Positions 7,607 to 15,288 of a DNA stretch of 64,000 nt are shown here, in pieces (the first letter of the stretch is position 1; each line of letters starts with the position of its first letter). A model generated the notes under the pieces. That model was not told the origin of the DNA. It was given only the letters and a program-made list of their open reading frames with translations, and ran no database searches. A program made the position numbers and the translations under genes. This DNA is from Herbaspirillum robiniae (GTDB lineage: Bacteria > Pseudomonadota > Gammaproteobacteria > Burkholderiales > Burkholderiaceae_D), in NCBI RefSeq assembly GCF_002213415.1, contig NZ_NJGU01000014.1, positions 62,001 through 126,000 of the forward strand, written 5' to 3'.

Positions 7607-9538
7607 ATGCTATTCCCCACACAATTTGACGTCATCGTCGTCGGCGGCGGACACGCCGGCACCGAAGCCGCACTGGCCGCGGCACGCATGGGCCAGAAGA
7701 CCCTGCTGCTGACGCACAACATCGAAACCCTGGGCCAGATGTCCTGCAATCCGTCCATCGGCGGCATCGGCAAGGGCCACCTGGTCAAGGAAGTCGATGC
7801 GATGGGTGGGGCGATGGCGATCGCCACCGACGAAGCCGGCATCCAGTTTCGCATCCTGAACTCCTCCAAAGGCCCGGCCGTGCGCGCTACCCGCGCCCAG
7901 GCCGACCGCGTGCTGTACAAGGCGTCAATCCGCTCGCGCCTGGAGAACCAGCCCAACCTGTGGCTGTTCCAGCAGGCCGTGGACGACCTGATGGTCGAAG
8001 GCGATCGTGTCATCGGTGCCGTGACCCAGACCGGAATCCGCTTCCAGGGCAGGGCGGTGGTGCTGACCGCCGGCACTTTCCTGGACGGGAAGATCCACGT
8101 CGGTCTGAACAACTACTCCGGCGGCCGTGCCGGCGACCCCCCTGCGGTCTCGCTGTCGGCCCGCCTGAAGGAGTTGAAGCTGCCGCAGGGGCGCCTCAAG
8201 ACCGGCACGCCGCCGCGTATCGACGGCCGCAGCATCAACCTGGCGATCCTCGAAGAGCAGCCGGGCGACCTGGATCCGGTGCCGGTGTTTTCCGTCATGG
8301 GCAACGCCGGGATGCATCCGCGCCAGATGCCGTGCTGGATCACCCATACCAACAGCCGCACCCATGACATCATCCGCGGCGGCCTGGACCGCAGCCCGAT
8401 GTACACCGGCGTGATCGAAGGCGTGGGCCCGCGCTACTGCCCGTCCATCGAAGACAAGATCCATCGCTTCTCGGGCAAGGATTCGCACCAGATCTACCTG
8501 GAACCCGAGGGCCTGACCACCCACGAGTTCTACCCCAACGGCATCTCCACCAGCCTGCCGTTCGACGTGCAGCTGGAGCTGGTGCGCTCGATGAAGGGCC
8601 TGGAAAACGCCCACATCCTGCGTCCCGGCTATGCCATCGAATACGATTATTTCGACCCGCGCGGCCTGAAGTCCTCGCTGGAAACCCGCCAGATCGCCGG
8701 CCTGTTCTTCGCCGGCCAGATCAACGGCACCACCGGCTACGAGGAAGCCGCCGCCCAGGGCATGCTGGCCGGCATCAACGCCGCGCTGCAGACCCAGGGG
8801 CGTGAAGCCTGGACGCCGCGCCGCGACGAAGCCTACCTCGGCGTGCTCGTCGACGACCTGGTCACGCAAGGCGTGCAGGAGCCGTACCGCATGTTCACCA
8901 GCCGCGCCGAGTACCGCCTGTCGCTGCGCGAAGACAACGCCGACCTGCGCCTGACCGAGATCGGCCGCGAGCTCGGCTGCGTGGGTGACGCCCAGTGGGC
9001 CGCCTTCGACAAGAAGCGCGAAGCCGTTGCACGTGAAATGGAACGCCTCAAGACCACCTGGGTGAACCCGCGCATCCTGCAGGCGGCCGAAGCCGAGCGC
9101 GTGCTGGGCAAGGCCATCGAGCGCGAATACAACCTGATCGACCTGCTGCGCCGTCCCACCGTCACCTATGACAGCCTGATGAGCCTCACCGGCGCCGAAG
9201 GCCAGCCGCTGGCCGGCCCCGGCATCGAAGACGGCCCGGTGCGCGAGCAGGTCGAGATCCAGGTCAAGTACGCCGGCTACATCGCCCGCCAGGCCAGCGA
9301 GATCAGCCGCCAGGACCACAATGAAAACCTGAAGCTGCCGGCCGACCTCGACTACATGGACGTCAAGGCCCTGTCCATCGAGGTGCGCCAGAAGCTGAAC
9401 AAGCACAAGCCCGAAACCCTGGGCCAGGCTTCCCGCATTTCCGGCGTGACGCCGGCGGCGCTGTCGCTGCTGCTGGTGCACCTGAAGAAGGGCGGCCTGA
9501 AGAACGCCACGCAGAACGCCGCCAACGAAGCGGCCTGA
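7607..9538 (+). CDS. mnmG: tRNA uridine-5-carboxymethylaminomethyl modification enzyme MnmG (GidA)
   Basis: FAD-dependent half of the MnmE-MnmG complex that installs the (carboxymethyl)aminomethyl group on U34 of tRNAs reading NNA/NNG codons. The Rossmann motif [12 protein letters not shown] lies at residues 11-22, and family signatures follow: [20 protein letters not shown] (two runs, about 47-66), [11 protein letters not shown] (about 153-163) and GYEEAAAQG (about 376-384). The C-terminal helical domain ends in the LxRPxVTYD (RRPTVTYD) and [19 protein letters not shown] region that binds MnmE. 643 residues is normal length. rsmG follows after 35 bp, the conserved gid order, and parA/parB lie in the same direction downstream. 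Confidence 0.98.
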   Translation: MLFPTQFDVIVVGGGHAGTEAALAAARMGQKTLLLTHNIETLGQMSCNPSIGGIGKGHLVKEVDAMGGAMAIATDEAGIQFRILNSSKGPAVRATRAQADRVLYKASIRSRLENQPNLWLFQQAVDDLMVEGDRVIGAVTQTGIRFQGRAVVLTAGTFLDGKIHVGLNNYSGGRAGDPPAVSLSARLKELKLPQGRLKTGTPPRIDGRSINLAILEEQPGDLDPVPVFSVMGNAGMHPRQMPCWITHTNSRTHDIIRGGLDRSPMYTGVIEGVGPRYCPSIEDKIHRFSGKDSHQIYLEPEGLTTHEFYPNGISTSLPFDVQLELVRSMKGLENAHILRPGYAIEYDYFDPRGLKSSLETRQIAGLFFAGQINGTTGYEEAAAQGMLAGINAALQTQGREAWTPRRDEAYLGVLVDDLVTQGVQEPYRMFTSRAEYRLSLREDNADLRLTEIGRELGCVGDAQWAAFDKKREAVAREMERLKTTWVNPRILQAAEAERVLGKAIEREYNLIDLLRRPTVTYDSLMSLTGAEGQPLAGPGIEDGPVREQVEIQVKYAGYIARQASEISRQDHNENLKLPADLDYMDVKALSIEVRQKLNKHKPETLGQASRISGVTPAALSLLLVHLKKGGLKNATQNAANEAA

Positions 9539-9573
9539 ACAACCCAACAGCACAAGAACAAGACGGACCACGG

Positions 9574-10236
9574 ATGAGCATCACGGCAGACCAAAGCACC
9601 CTGACCCAAACGCTGAAGAACGGCGCCGCCGCACTCGGGCTGGACCTCAACGAGCGCCAGCTCGCGCGCCTGATGGCCTACCAGGCCCTGATGCTGAAGT
9701 GGAACAAGGTGTACAACCTGACCGCGTTGCGCGACCCGGCCCAGGTCGTGAGCCACCACCTGCTCGACTCGCTGGCCGCGGTGCCGGCCTTCGCCGGCGC
9801 GCGGCGCGTGCTCGACGTGGGCGCCGGCGGCGGCTTGCCGGGCATCGTGCTGGCCATCTGGGCGGCCGATGCCGAGCCGGAAATGCAGATCAACCTGGTC
9901 GACACGGTGCAGAAGAAGACCGCCTTCCTGACCCAGGTGAAGGCCGAGTTGCAATTAAGCAACGTATCGGTCTTCCACGCCCGGGTGGAAGAGTTGTCCA
10001 CAGAGCAACTCTACGACGTCATCACCTCGCGCGCCTTCGCGGAACTCAACGACTTCATCGACTGGTCGAACCATCTGTTGCAGCAGGGCGGCAGGTACAT
10101 CGCCCTCAAAGGCGTCATGCCGCAACAGGAAATCGACCGGTTGCCGCCGGGCTGGAAAGTGCAGAAGGTACAGCCCTTGCATGTGCCGGGACTGGATGCC
10201 GAACGGCATCTCATCTTTATCGAAAGAGCGTCCTGA
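9574..10236 (+). CDS. rsmG: 16S rRNA (guanine527-N7)-methyltransferase RsmG (GidB)
   Basis: SAM-dependent methyltransferase that modifies G527 in the 530 loop of 16S rRNA; loss gives low-level streptomycin resistance in other bacteria. The N-terminal KWNKVYNLTALRDPAQVVSHHLLDSL region (spread over residues 42-67) and the SAM-binding VLDVGAGGGLPG (79-90) are typical; ITSRAFAEL (about 149-157) is the catalytic-face motif. 220 residues, close to the E. coli protein. It is 35 bp behind mnmG, and its stop overlaps the lipocalin start (TGATG). Confidence 0.97.
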   Translation: MSITADQSTLTQTLKNGAAALGLDLNERQLARLMAYQALMLKWNKVYNLTALRDPAQVVSHHLLDSLAAVPAFAGARRVLDVGAGGGLPGIVLAIWAADAEPEMQINLVDTVQKKTAFLTQVKAELQLSNVSVFHARVEELSTEQLYDVITSRAFAELNDFIDWSNHLLQQGGRYIALKGVMPQQEIDRLPPGWKVQKVQPLHVPGLDAERHLIFIERAS

Positions 10237-10772
10237 TGAAACTCCTCGCCCGGGCCGTCGCGGCCACACTGATGTCGTTTGCCGTCACCGCCGCCGCCTG
10301 TGCGCAGGAAGTGAAGACCGTCCCCGCGGTCGACCTGAAGCGGTACGCCGGCAAATGGTATGAGATCGCCAAGATCCCCAACGGCTTCCAGAAGAAGTGC
10401 GTCTCCGGCACCACCGCCGAATACCGCGCGCTGGAGGGTGGCGAGATCGGCGTCACCAACCGCTGCAAGACCGCCGACGGCAGCGACGAGGCGCAAGGCG
10501 TGGCGCGCGTCGTCCCCGGCAGCAACAACAGCAAGTTGCAGGTGCGCTTCGCGCCGTCCTGGCTGGGCTGGTTGCCGATGGTGTGGGGTGACTACTGGAT
10601 CATGGCGCTGGACGAGCAGTACACGCTGGCCACCGTCGGCAGCCCCACGCGTGAATATCTCTGGATACTGTCGCGCACGCCCACCATCAGCGACGAGCAA
10701 TACGAGAACGCCGTCAACGACGCCACCAAGCAGGGCTTCGACACCTCGCGGCTGGTGAAGAGCAAGCAGTAA
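10236..10772 (+). CDS. Blc-type bacterial lipocalin
   Basis: Lipocalin of 178 residues with the diagnostic first-strand motif YAGKWYEIAKIPNGFQKKC (about residues 31-49), the GVTNRC segment near 72 and late motif REYLWILSRTP (about 132-142). The N-terminus is a signal peptide whose end TAAAC-AQE could be a weak lipobox, so the protein may be lipid-anchored like E. coli Blc; a plain Sec cleavage after ACA is the alternative. Lipocalins of this group bind lysophospholipids or fatty acids in the periplasm or outer membrane. The start overlaps the rsmG stop by one base, which implies translational coupling with an otherwise unrelated gene. Confidence 0.9.
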   Translation: MKLLARAVAATLMSFAVTAAACAQEVKTVPAVDLKRYAGKWYEIAKIPNGFQKKCVSGTTAEYRALEGGEIGVTNRCKTADGSDEAQGVARVVPGSNNSKLQVRFAPSWLGWLPMVWGDYWIMALDEQYTLATVGSPTREYLWILSRTPTISDEQYENAVNDATKQGFDTSRLVKSKQ

Positions 10773-10866
10773 GAGCAAAGAGTAAGAGCAAGCCAGCACG
10801 CAACAGGCAATACGCAACACGTGCGTCACGCACGGCACAGACCAACAACATCAGGGAGGCGGCACC

Positions 10867-11499
10867 ATGCAGGCACTGTTTCATTCCATCGGCATCACCG
10901 ACGTCTGGCAGCTCATCGCCGCCACCATGGTGTTCCTGCTGCTGCCCGGCCCCGGCACCTTCTGCGTGCTGACCTGCTCGGCCAAGCACGGCGTGCGCGG
11001 CGGCTTTGCCGCCATCGCCGGACTGATGCTGGGCGACATCGTGCTGATGTTCCTGGCCGCCATCGGCGTGGCCGCGCTGCTGCACGCCAATCCGCTGCTG
11101 TTCCGCGGCCTGCAGTACCTGGGCGCGGTGTATCTGGCCTACCTCGGATTGCGCCTGCTGTTTGCAAGAGGCGAGGGCGGTGGTACAGTCGTACCCTTTT
11201 CCAACGCAGCGGATTTCCGGCGCGGCTTTCTGGTGACGCTGATCAACCCGAAAGCCATCGTGTTCTACATGGCGTTCTTCCCGCTGTTCCTGGATCCCGC
11301 CACGCAACAGGGCGCGCTCACTTTCGTCACGATGGGCGCGGTGATCTGCTGCTGCACCGCCTTCTACGGCAGCCTCCTGGTCCTGGTCGGCAACATGGCG
11401 GCGCGGCGCCTGGCGCGTAACCGCACCATCGCCAACCTGGCTTCGCGCGCGGCAGGCATTTTCCTGATCGGCTTCGGCATCAAGTTGACGACACAATAA
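10867..11499 (+). CDS. LysE/RhtB-family amino acid exporter
   Basis: Small membrane exporter (210 residues) with about six hydrophobic helices. The family start pattern is clear: LLLPGPGTFCVLTCSAKHGVRGG (in two parts, residues about 20-42) and AAIAGLMLGDIV (43-54), followed by LGAVYLAYLGLRLL (about 84-97) and the mid-protein FRRGFLVTLINPKAIVFYMAFFP region, with NPKA the usual RhtB signature. It exports amino acids or derivatives such as homoserine, threonine or lysine; the substrate is unknown. AGGGAGG is found ahead of the ATG. It ends 18 bp before parA, so it may contribute to parAB transcription. Confidence 0.9.
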   Translation: MQALFHSIGITDVWQLIAATMVFLLLPGPGTFCVLTCSAKHGVRGGFAAIAGLMLGDIVLMFLAAIGVAALLHANPLLFRGLQYLGAVYLAYLGLRLLFARGEGGGTVVPFSNAADFRRGFLVTLINPKAIVFYMAFFPLFLDPATQQGALTFVTMGAVICCCTAFYGSLLVLVGNMAARRLARNRTIANLASRAAGIFLIGFGIKLTTQ

Positions 11500-11517
11500 G
11501 CGAGTAATCAAAACAAC

Positions 11518-12288
11518 ATGGCTAAAATTTTTTGCGTCGCCAACCAGAAGGGCGGCGTCGGTAAGACCACTACCGCAGTCAACCTCGCCGCCGGCCTGGC
11601 CCAGCACAACCAGCGCGTCCTGCTGGCCGACCTCGATCCGCAGGGCAACGCCACCATGGGCGCCGGCATCAACAAGGCCACGCTGGAAGGCTCGATCTAC
11701 GAAGTGCTGCTGGGCATGTCCGACATCCGCAGCGTGCGCAAGACGTCCGAGGCCGGCAAGTTCGACGTGCTGCCCGCCAACCGCGAACTGGCCGGCGCCG
11801 AAGTCGAGATGGTCGAACTGGAGCAGCGCGAGGCGCGCCTGAAGAACGCCTTCGCCCAGGTCGCCGACGACTACGACTTCATCCTGATCGACTGCCCGCC
11901 GGCGCTGTCGATGCTCACGCTCAACGGCCTGTGCTCGGCGCACGGCGTGATCATCCCGATGCAGTGCGAGTACTACGCGCTGGAAGGCCTGTCCGACCTG
12001 GTCAACACCATCAAGAAGGTGCACGCCAAGCTGAACCCGGAGCTGAAGGTGATCGGCCTCTTGCGCGTGATGTTCGACCCGCGCATGACGCTGTCGCAGC
12101 AGGTCTCCGACCAGCTCGAGCAGCACTTCGGCGACAAGGTCTTCAAGACCGTGATCCCGCGCAACGTGCGCCTGGCCGAAGCGCCGTCCTACGGCGTGCC
12201 GGGCGTGAACTTCGATCCCAATTCCAAGGGTGCGCAGGCCTATATCGCGTTCGGCGCGGAAATGGTCGATCGCATCAAGACGCTGTAA
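11518..12288 (+). CDS. parA: chromosome-partitioning ATPase ParA (Soj type)
   Basis: Deviant Walker-type ATPase (256 residues) that forms nucleoid-bound gradients pulling ParB-parS complexes apart. The deviant Walker A KGGVGKTTT is at residues 11-19, the A' motif with DLDPQGNAT at about 38-46 and Walker B FILIDCPPALSML at about 121-133. There is no N-terminal helix-turn-helix extension, so it is the chromosomal (type Ib-like) short form. parB follows 35 bp later, and two parS sites lie 4 kb upstream. A perfect DnaA-box 9-mer occurs between its stop and parB. Confidence 0.97.
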   Translation: MAKIFCVANQKGGVGKTTTAVNLAAGLAQHNQRVLLADLDPQGNATMGAGINKATLEGSIYEVLLGMSDIRSVRKTSEAGKFDVLPANRELAGAEVEMVELEQREARLKNAFAQVADDYDFILIDCPPALSMLTLNGLCSAHGVIIPMQCEYYALEGLSDLVNTIKKVHAKLNPELKVIGLLRVMFDPRMTLSQQVSDQLEQHFGDKVFKTVIPRNVRLAEAPSYGVPGVNFDPNSKGAQAYIAFGAEMVDRIKTL

Positions 12289-12289
12289 T

Positions 12290-12298
12290 TTATCCACA
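12290..12298 (+). promoter_or_regulatory. perfect DnaA-box 9-mer between parA and parB
   Basis: TTATCCACA, the strict DnaA-box consensus, directly follows the parA stop codon. Near-consensus TTGTCCACA copies occur at 6267-6275 and 9994-10002 (the latter inside rsmG), and another perfect box is at 25007-25015. A single box does not define an origin; it could be a DnaA regulatory or titration site. Confidence 0.5.
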
Positions 12299-12323
12299 GC
12301 GTCGTTTTTCATCAGGCAATCCA

Positions 12324-13241
12324 ATGGCAACATCACTGAAAAAATCCAAGGGCCTGGGACGCGGCTTAGACGCGCTCCTCGGCGGCTCCTCCGACATCAC
12401 CGAAGAGGCGCAAGCCCAGGCCGCACAGGCCGGCCTGCCCAGCGTGATGGCCGTCACCGAACTGCAGGCCGGCAAGTACCAGCCGCGCAGCCGCATGGAC
12501 GAGGGCGCGCTGAACGAACTGGCGGCCTCCATCAAGGAGCAGGGTCTCTTGCAGCCCATCCTGATCCGCGCCATCGGCAACAAGAACGGTAAGGACGTCT
12601 ACGAGATCATCGCCGGCGAACGCCGCTTCCGCGCCGCCAAGATCGCCGGGCTGACCGAGGTGCCGGTGCTGGTCAAGAACGTCGACGACCAGACCACCGC
12701 CGCCATGGCGCTGATCGAAAACATGCAGCGCGAGGACCTGAACCCGCTGGAAGAAGCGCAGGGCATCCATCGCCTGATCACCGACTTCGCCTTCACGCAC
12801 GAACAGGCCGCGGTCGCCGTGGGCCGTTCGCGCAGCGCCGTGTCCAACCTGCTGCGCCTGCTGAACCTGGCCAAGCCGGTGCAGACCATGCTCATGGCCG
12901 GCGACATCGACATGGGCCATGCCCGCGCGCTGCTGGTGGTGGACGCCGCCACCCAGATCCAGCTGGCCAACCAGATCGTCGCCAAGCGCATGTCGGTGCG
13001 CGACGCCGAGAAGCTGGTCACCCGCGCCTCGGCCGAGCAGGCCGCCGCCAAGCCGCGCGAAGGCCGCGAAAAATCGCGCGACATCGCGCGCCTGGAAGAA
13101 GAACTGTCCGACCTGCTGGCCACGCAAGTGAGCATCAAGACCGGCGCCCGCAACAAGGGGCAACTGATCATCAACTTCAGCGACCTCGATGCGCTGGATG
13201 GGGTGATCACGCGCTTGCGCGGGGAGTCGGTGGAGTCCTGA
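12324..13241 (+). CDS. parB: chromosome-partitioning protein ParB (Spo0J type)
   Basis: parS-binding CTPase (305 residues). The N-terminal KGLGRGLDALLGG box (about residues 8-20) is the ParA-interacting peptide; QPRSRMDEGALNELAASI and IAGERRFRAAKIAGL (about 94-108, containing the GERR CTP-binding motif) form the ParB/Sulfiredoxin domain; ENMQREDLNPLEEAQGI (about 132-148) and the helix-turn-helix around THEQAAVAVGRSRSAVSNLLRLL (157-179) bind parS; the C-terminal segment LIINFSDLDALDGVITRL is the dimer domain. It ends in a strong terminator. Confidence 0.97.
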   Translation: MATSLKKSKGLGRGLDALLGGSSDITEEAQAQAAQAGLPSVMAVTELQAGKYQPRSRMDEGALNELAASIKEQGLLQPILIRAIGNKNGKDVYEIIAGERRFRAAKIAGLTEVPVLVKNVDDQTTAAMALIENMQREDLNPLEEAQGIHRLITDFAFTHEQAAVAVGRSRSAVSNLLRLLNLAKPVQTMLMAGDIDMGHARALLVVDAATQIQLANQIVAKRMSVRDAEKLVTRASAEQAAAKPREGREKSRDIARLEEELSDLLATQVSIKTGARNKGQLIINFSDLDALDGVITRLRGESVES

Positions 13242-13265
13242 CGCGGTTCTTTCGCGATCGACAAG

Positions 13266-13298
13266 AACGCCGTCCGGTTTGCGCCGGACGGCGTTTTT
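13266..13298 (+). terminator. intrinsic terminator of the mnmG-parB gene block
   Basis: AACGCCGTCCGG, six-base loop, CCGGACGGCGTT followed by T5: a 12-bp perfect GC-rich stem with a U tract, 25 bp after the parB stop. Confidence 0.9.
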
Positions 13299-13373
13299 GT
13301 TTGTGCGTCGACGGTGCGCGACGCACGACACACAGTGGATGGGCTCGAACCACCGAGGGTTCAAGTTTTCTCC

Positions 13374-13412
13374 GTCATGTCGTCACGGCGCAGGCCGGGA
13401 TCCAGCGTCGTT
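13374..13412. repeat. degenerate REP-like extragenic repeat
   Basis: gtcat...ggccgggatccagcgtcgtt matches the family of extragenic palindromes found again at 24846, 50532-50845 and 63363-63845 in this window, but with several substitutions in the left arm. It sits between the convergent parB and opgG genes. Confidence 0.6.
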
Positions 13413-13421
13413 GACCGACCT

Positions 13422-13457
13422 CAAAAAGAAAGAGGGCCGCCCCACCGGAGCAGCCCT
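13422..13457 (-). terminator. terminator for opgG
   Basis: On the minus strand AGGGCTGC and GGCGGCCCT pair over about 8 bp (one G-U) around an eight-base loop, followed by CTTTCTTTTT. It lies about 28 bp past the opgG stop. Confidence 0.6.
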
Positions 13458-13484
13458 AAAATAATGATATAAATAATTTACGAA

Positions 13485-15065
13485 TCAGAACGAGCGCTGC
13501 ACATCCGACCTCGGCGGCAGCTGGTAGCTCCAGGTCTCGGTCAGCACCTTGGGGCCGGCAATCAGCGCCGCGCGCAGTTCGGTGGCCTGCGCCACGTTCC
13601 TGATCTTCACGCGCAGCGTCAGGCGCCAGCCGTTGATGGCGGGATTGGGCTGCAGCTGGGCGTCGATCAGTTCGCCGTTGTTGGACACGCTCACCTGCGG
13701 CTGCACCTGGGTGCCGGCCGGCAGCTTGGCCAGCGCCGGGCCGGTGAAGTCGACCAGCAGGGCGGTGGTGCCGTCGAAGGCGCGGATCAGGTTGGCCTGC
13801 GTCAGTTCGCCGTCGGTATGGAAGGTCTGCTTCACCCAGCCCACTTCATCCTTCAGGATCGCCGCTTCATCCATGGTCCAGTGGATGCGATAGTCCACCG
13901 ACAAGGGCGTGCCCTTGGCCGGCAGTTGCGCCGGCAGCCAGTAGGCCACGATGTTGTCGTTGGTCTCGTCGGCGGTGGGGATCTCCACCAGCTGCACCGA
14001 GCCACGGCCCCAGTCTCCCCTGGGCTCGATCCATGCGCTCGGGCGCAGGTCGTAGCGGTCCTTCAGGTCCTGGAAGTTGGCGAACTCGCGGCCGCGCTGC
14101 AGCAGGCCGAAGCCCCTGGGATTGGTCACCTCGAAGGAGCTGACTTCCACGTTCTGCGGATCGTTCAGCGGGCGCCACAGCCACTCGCCGTTGCCGGTGT
14201 GGATGGCCAGGCCGTTGGAGTCGTGGATCGCCGGACGGAAGTTGCGGCGCGACGATTGCTGGTTGGGGCCGAACAGGAACATGCTGGTCAGCGGCGCCAC
14301 GCCCAGGCGTCCCACCTCGCCGCGCAGGAACACGCGCGCCTGCACATCCAGCAGCGAATCCTGGCCGGGCGTGAGCGTGAACTTGTAGGCGCCGGTGGCG
14401 CGCGGCGAGTCGAGCAGGGCGTAGAAGGTCAGCTGCTTCTCGCCGGGTTTGGGACGCTGGATCCAGAACTCGCGGAAGTTGGGAAACTCCTCGCCGCTCA
14501 TCATCGCCGTGTCGATCGCCAGCCCGCGCGCCGACAGGCCATAGACCTGGCCTTTGCCGATCACGCGGAAGTAGCTCGCGCCCAGCACGCTCATGACCTC
14601 ATCTTCCTTGTCGGCGCGGTTGACCGGATACACCACGCGAAAGCCTGCATAACCCAGGCGCGAGGTGCTTTCCTTGTCGAAATGCAGGTCGCCGAAATCG
14701 AAGCGGTCGGTGCTGTAGCCGACTTCCTGCACGCGGCCGTCGATGATCTCGTGGATCAGCACCGGCGCGTTGAACTGCATGCCCTGGTGATAGAAGGCCA
14801 GCTTGAACGGCGTCTTCTGGTCGCGCCATTCGAACTTCTCGCTCCTGGGCTGGATCTTCATGTAGTCGGCGAACTGCATGCCCGAAAACACCGGCGGCAG
14901 GTTGCTGGCCGGCTTCTGGTACGGCTGGTCGGCCAGGGCCTTGGCGCGCGCCGTGGCCTGTTCCAGCGAGAAACTCTGCTGCGCCTGGGCCGATGCCGCC
15001 AGCAGGGCGGCCGTCAGCAGCAGGGCGCTGCGCAAAGGGGACATCTTCAGCATGTTGGCAATCAC
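13485..15065 (-). CDS. opgG: periplasmic glucans biosynthesis protein OpgG (MdoG)
   Basis: Periplasmic protein of 526 residues needed for beta-1,6 branching/backbone processing of osmoregulated periplasmic glucans. A Sec signal peptide ([17 protein letters not shown], ending near residue 29) is followed by the family start [21 protein letters not shown] and the typical [13 protein letters not shown] region; long beta-rich N domain and C-terminal Ig-like domain fit MdoG (about 510 residues in E. coli). The signal lacks a twin-arginine motif, favouring OpgG over OpgD. The start is a GTG at 15065 because GGAGAG lies just upstream; ATG at 15053 or 15044 are alternatives. The glucosyltransferase gene opgH, usually adjacent, is not in this window. 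The divergent neighbour bglX also acts on periplasmic glucosides. Confidence 0.92.
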   Translation of the reverse strand: MIANMLKMSPLRSALLLTAALLAASAQAQQSFSLEQATARAKALADQPYQKPASNLPPVFSGMQFADYMKIQPRSEKFEWRDQKTPFKLAFYHQGMQFNAPVLIHEIIDGRVQEVGYSTDRFDFGDLHFDKESTSRLGYAGFRVVYPVNRADKEDEVMSVLGASYFRVIGKGQVYGLSARGLAIDTAMMSGEEFPNFREFWIQRPKPGEKQLTFYALLDSPRATGAYKFTLTPGQDSLLDVQARVFLRGEVGRLGVAPLTSMFLFGPNQQSSRRNFRPAIHDSNGLAIHTGNGEWLWRPLNDPQNVEVSSFEVTNPRGFGLLQRGREFANFQDLKDRYDLRPSAWIEPRGDWGRGSVQLVEIPTADETNDNIVAYWLPAQLPAKGTPLSVDYRIHWTMDEAAILKDEVGWVKQTFHTDGELTQANLIRAFDGTTALLVDFTGPALAKLPAGTQVQPQVSVSNNGELIDAQLQPNPAINGWRLTLRVKIRNVAQATELRAALIAGPKVLTETWSYQLPPRSDVQRSF

Positions 15066-15288
15066 TCATCTCTCCACATAGTCGCGGCGCCCACAGGCGC
15101 CGCAAGCCGCTTGCCATGCCGGCAAGCATCAAAACAGAATAATATAGCGAACCGTAAAGGCACCGGCGCGTCATAGAACAAGCATCAATCGCGCCACGCA
15201 TTGCGCCGCCGCCCACAGGCGCCACCGGCCGCCGCTTTCTTTATGAGGGCGTGCCGCCGCCAAAGTTTAGAAAAAGAGAGGAATTTAC

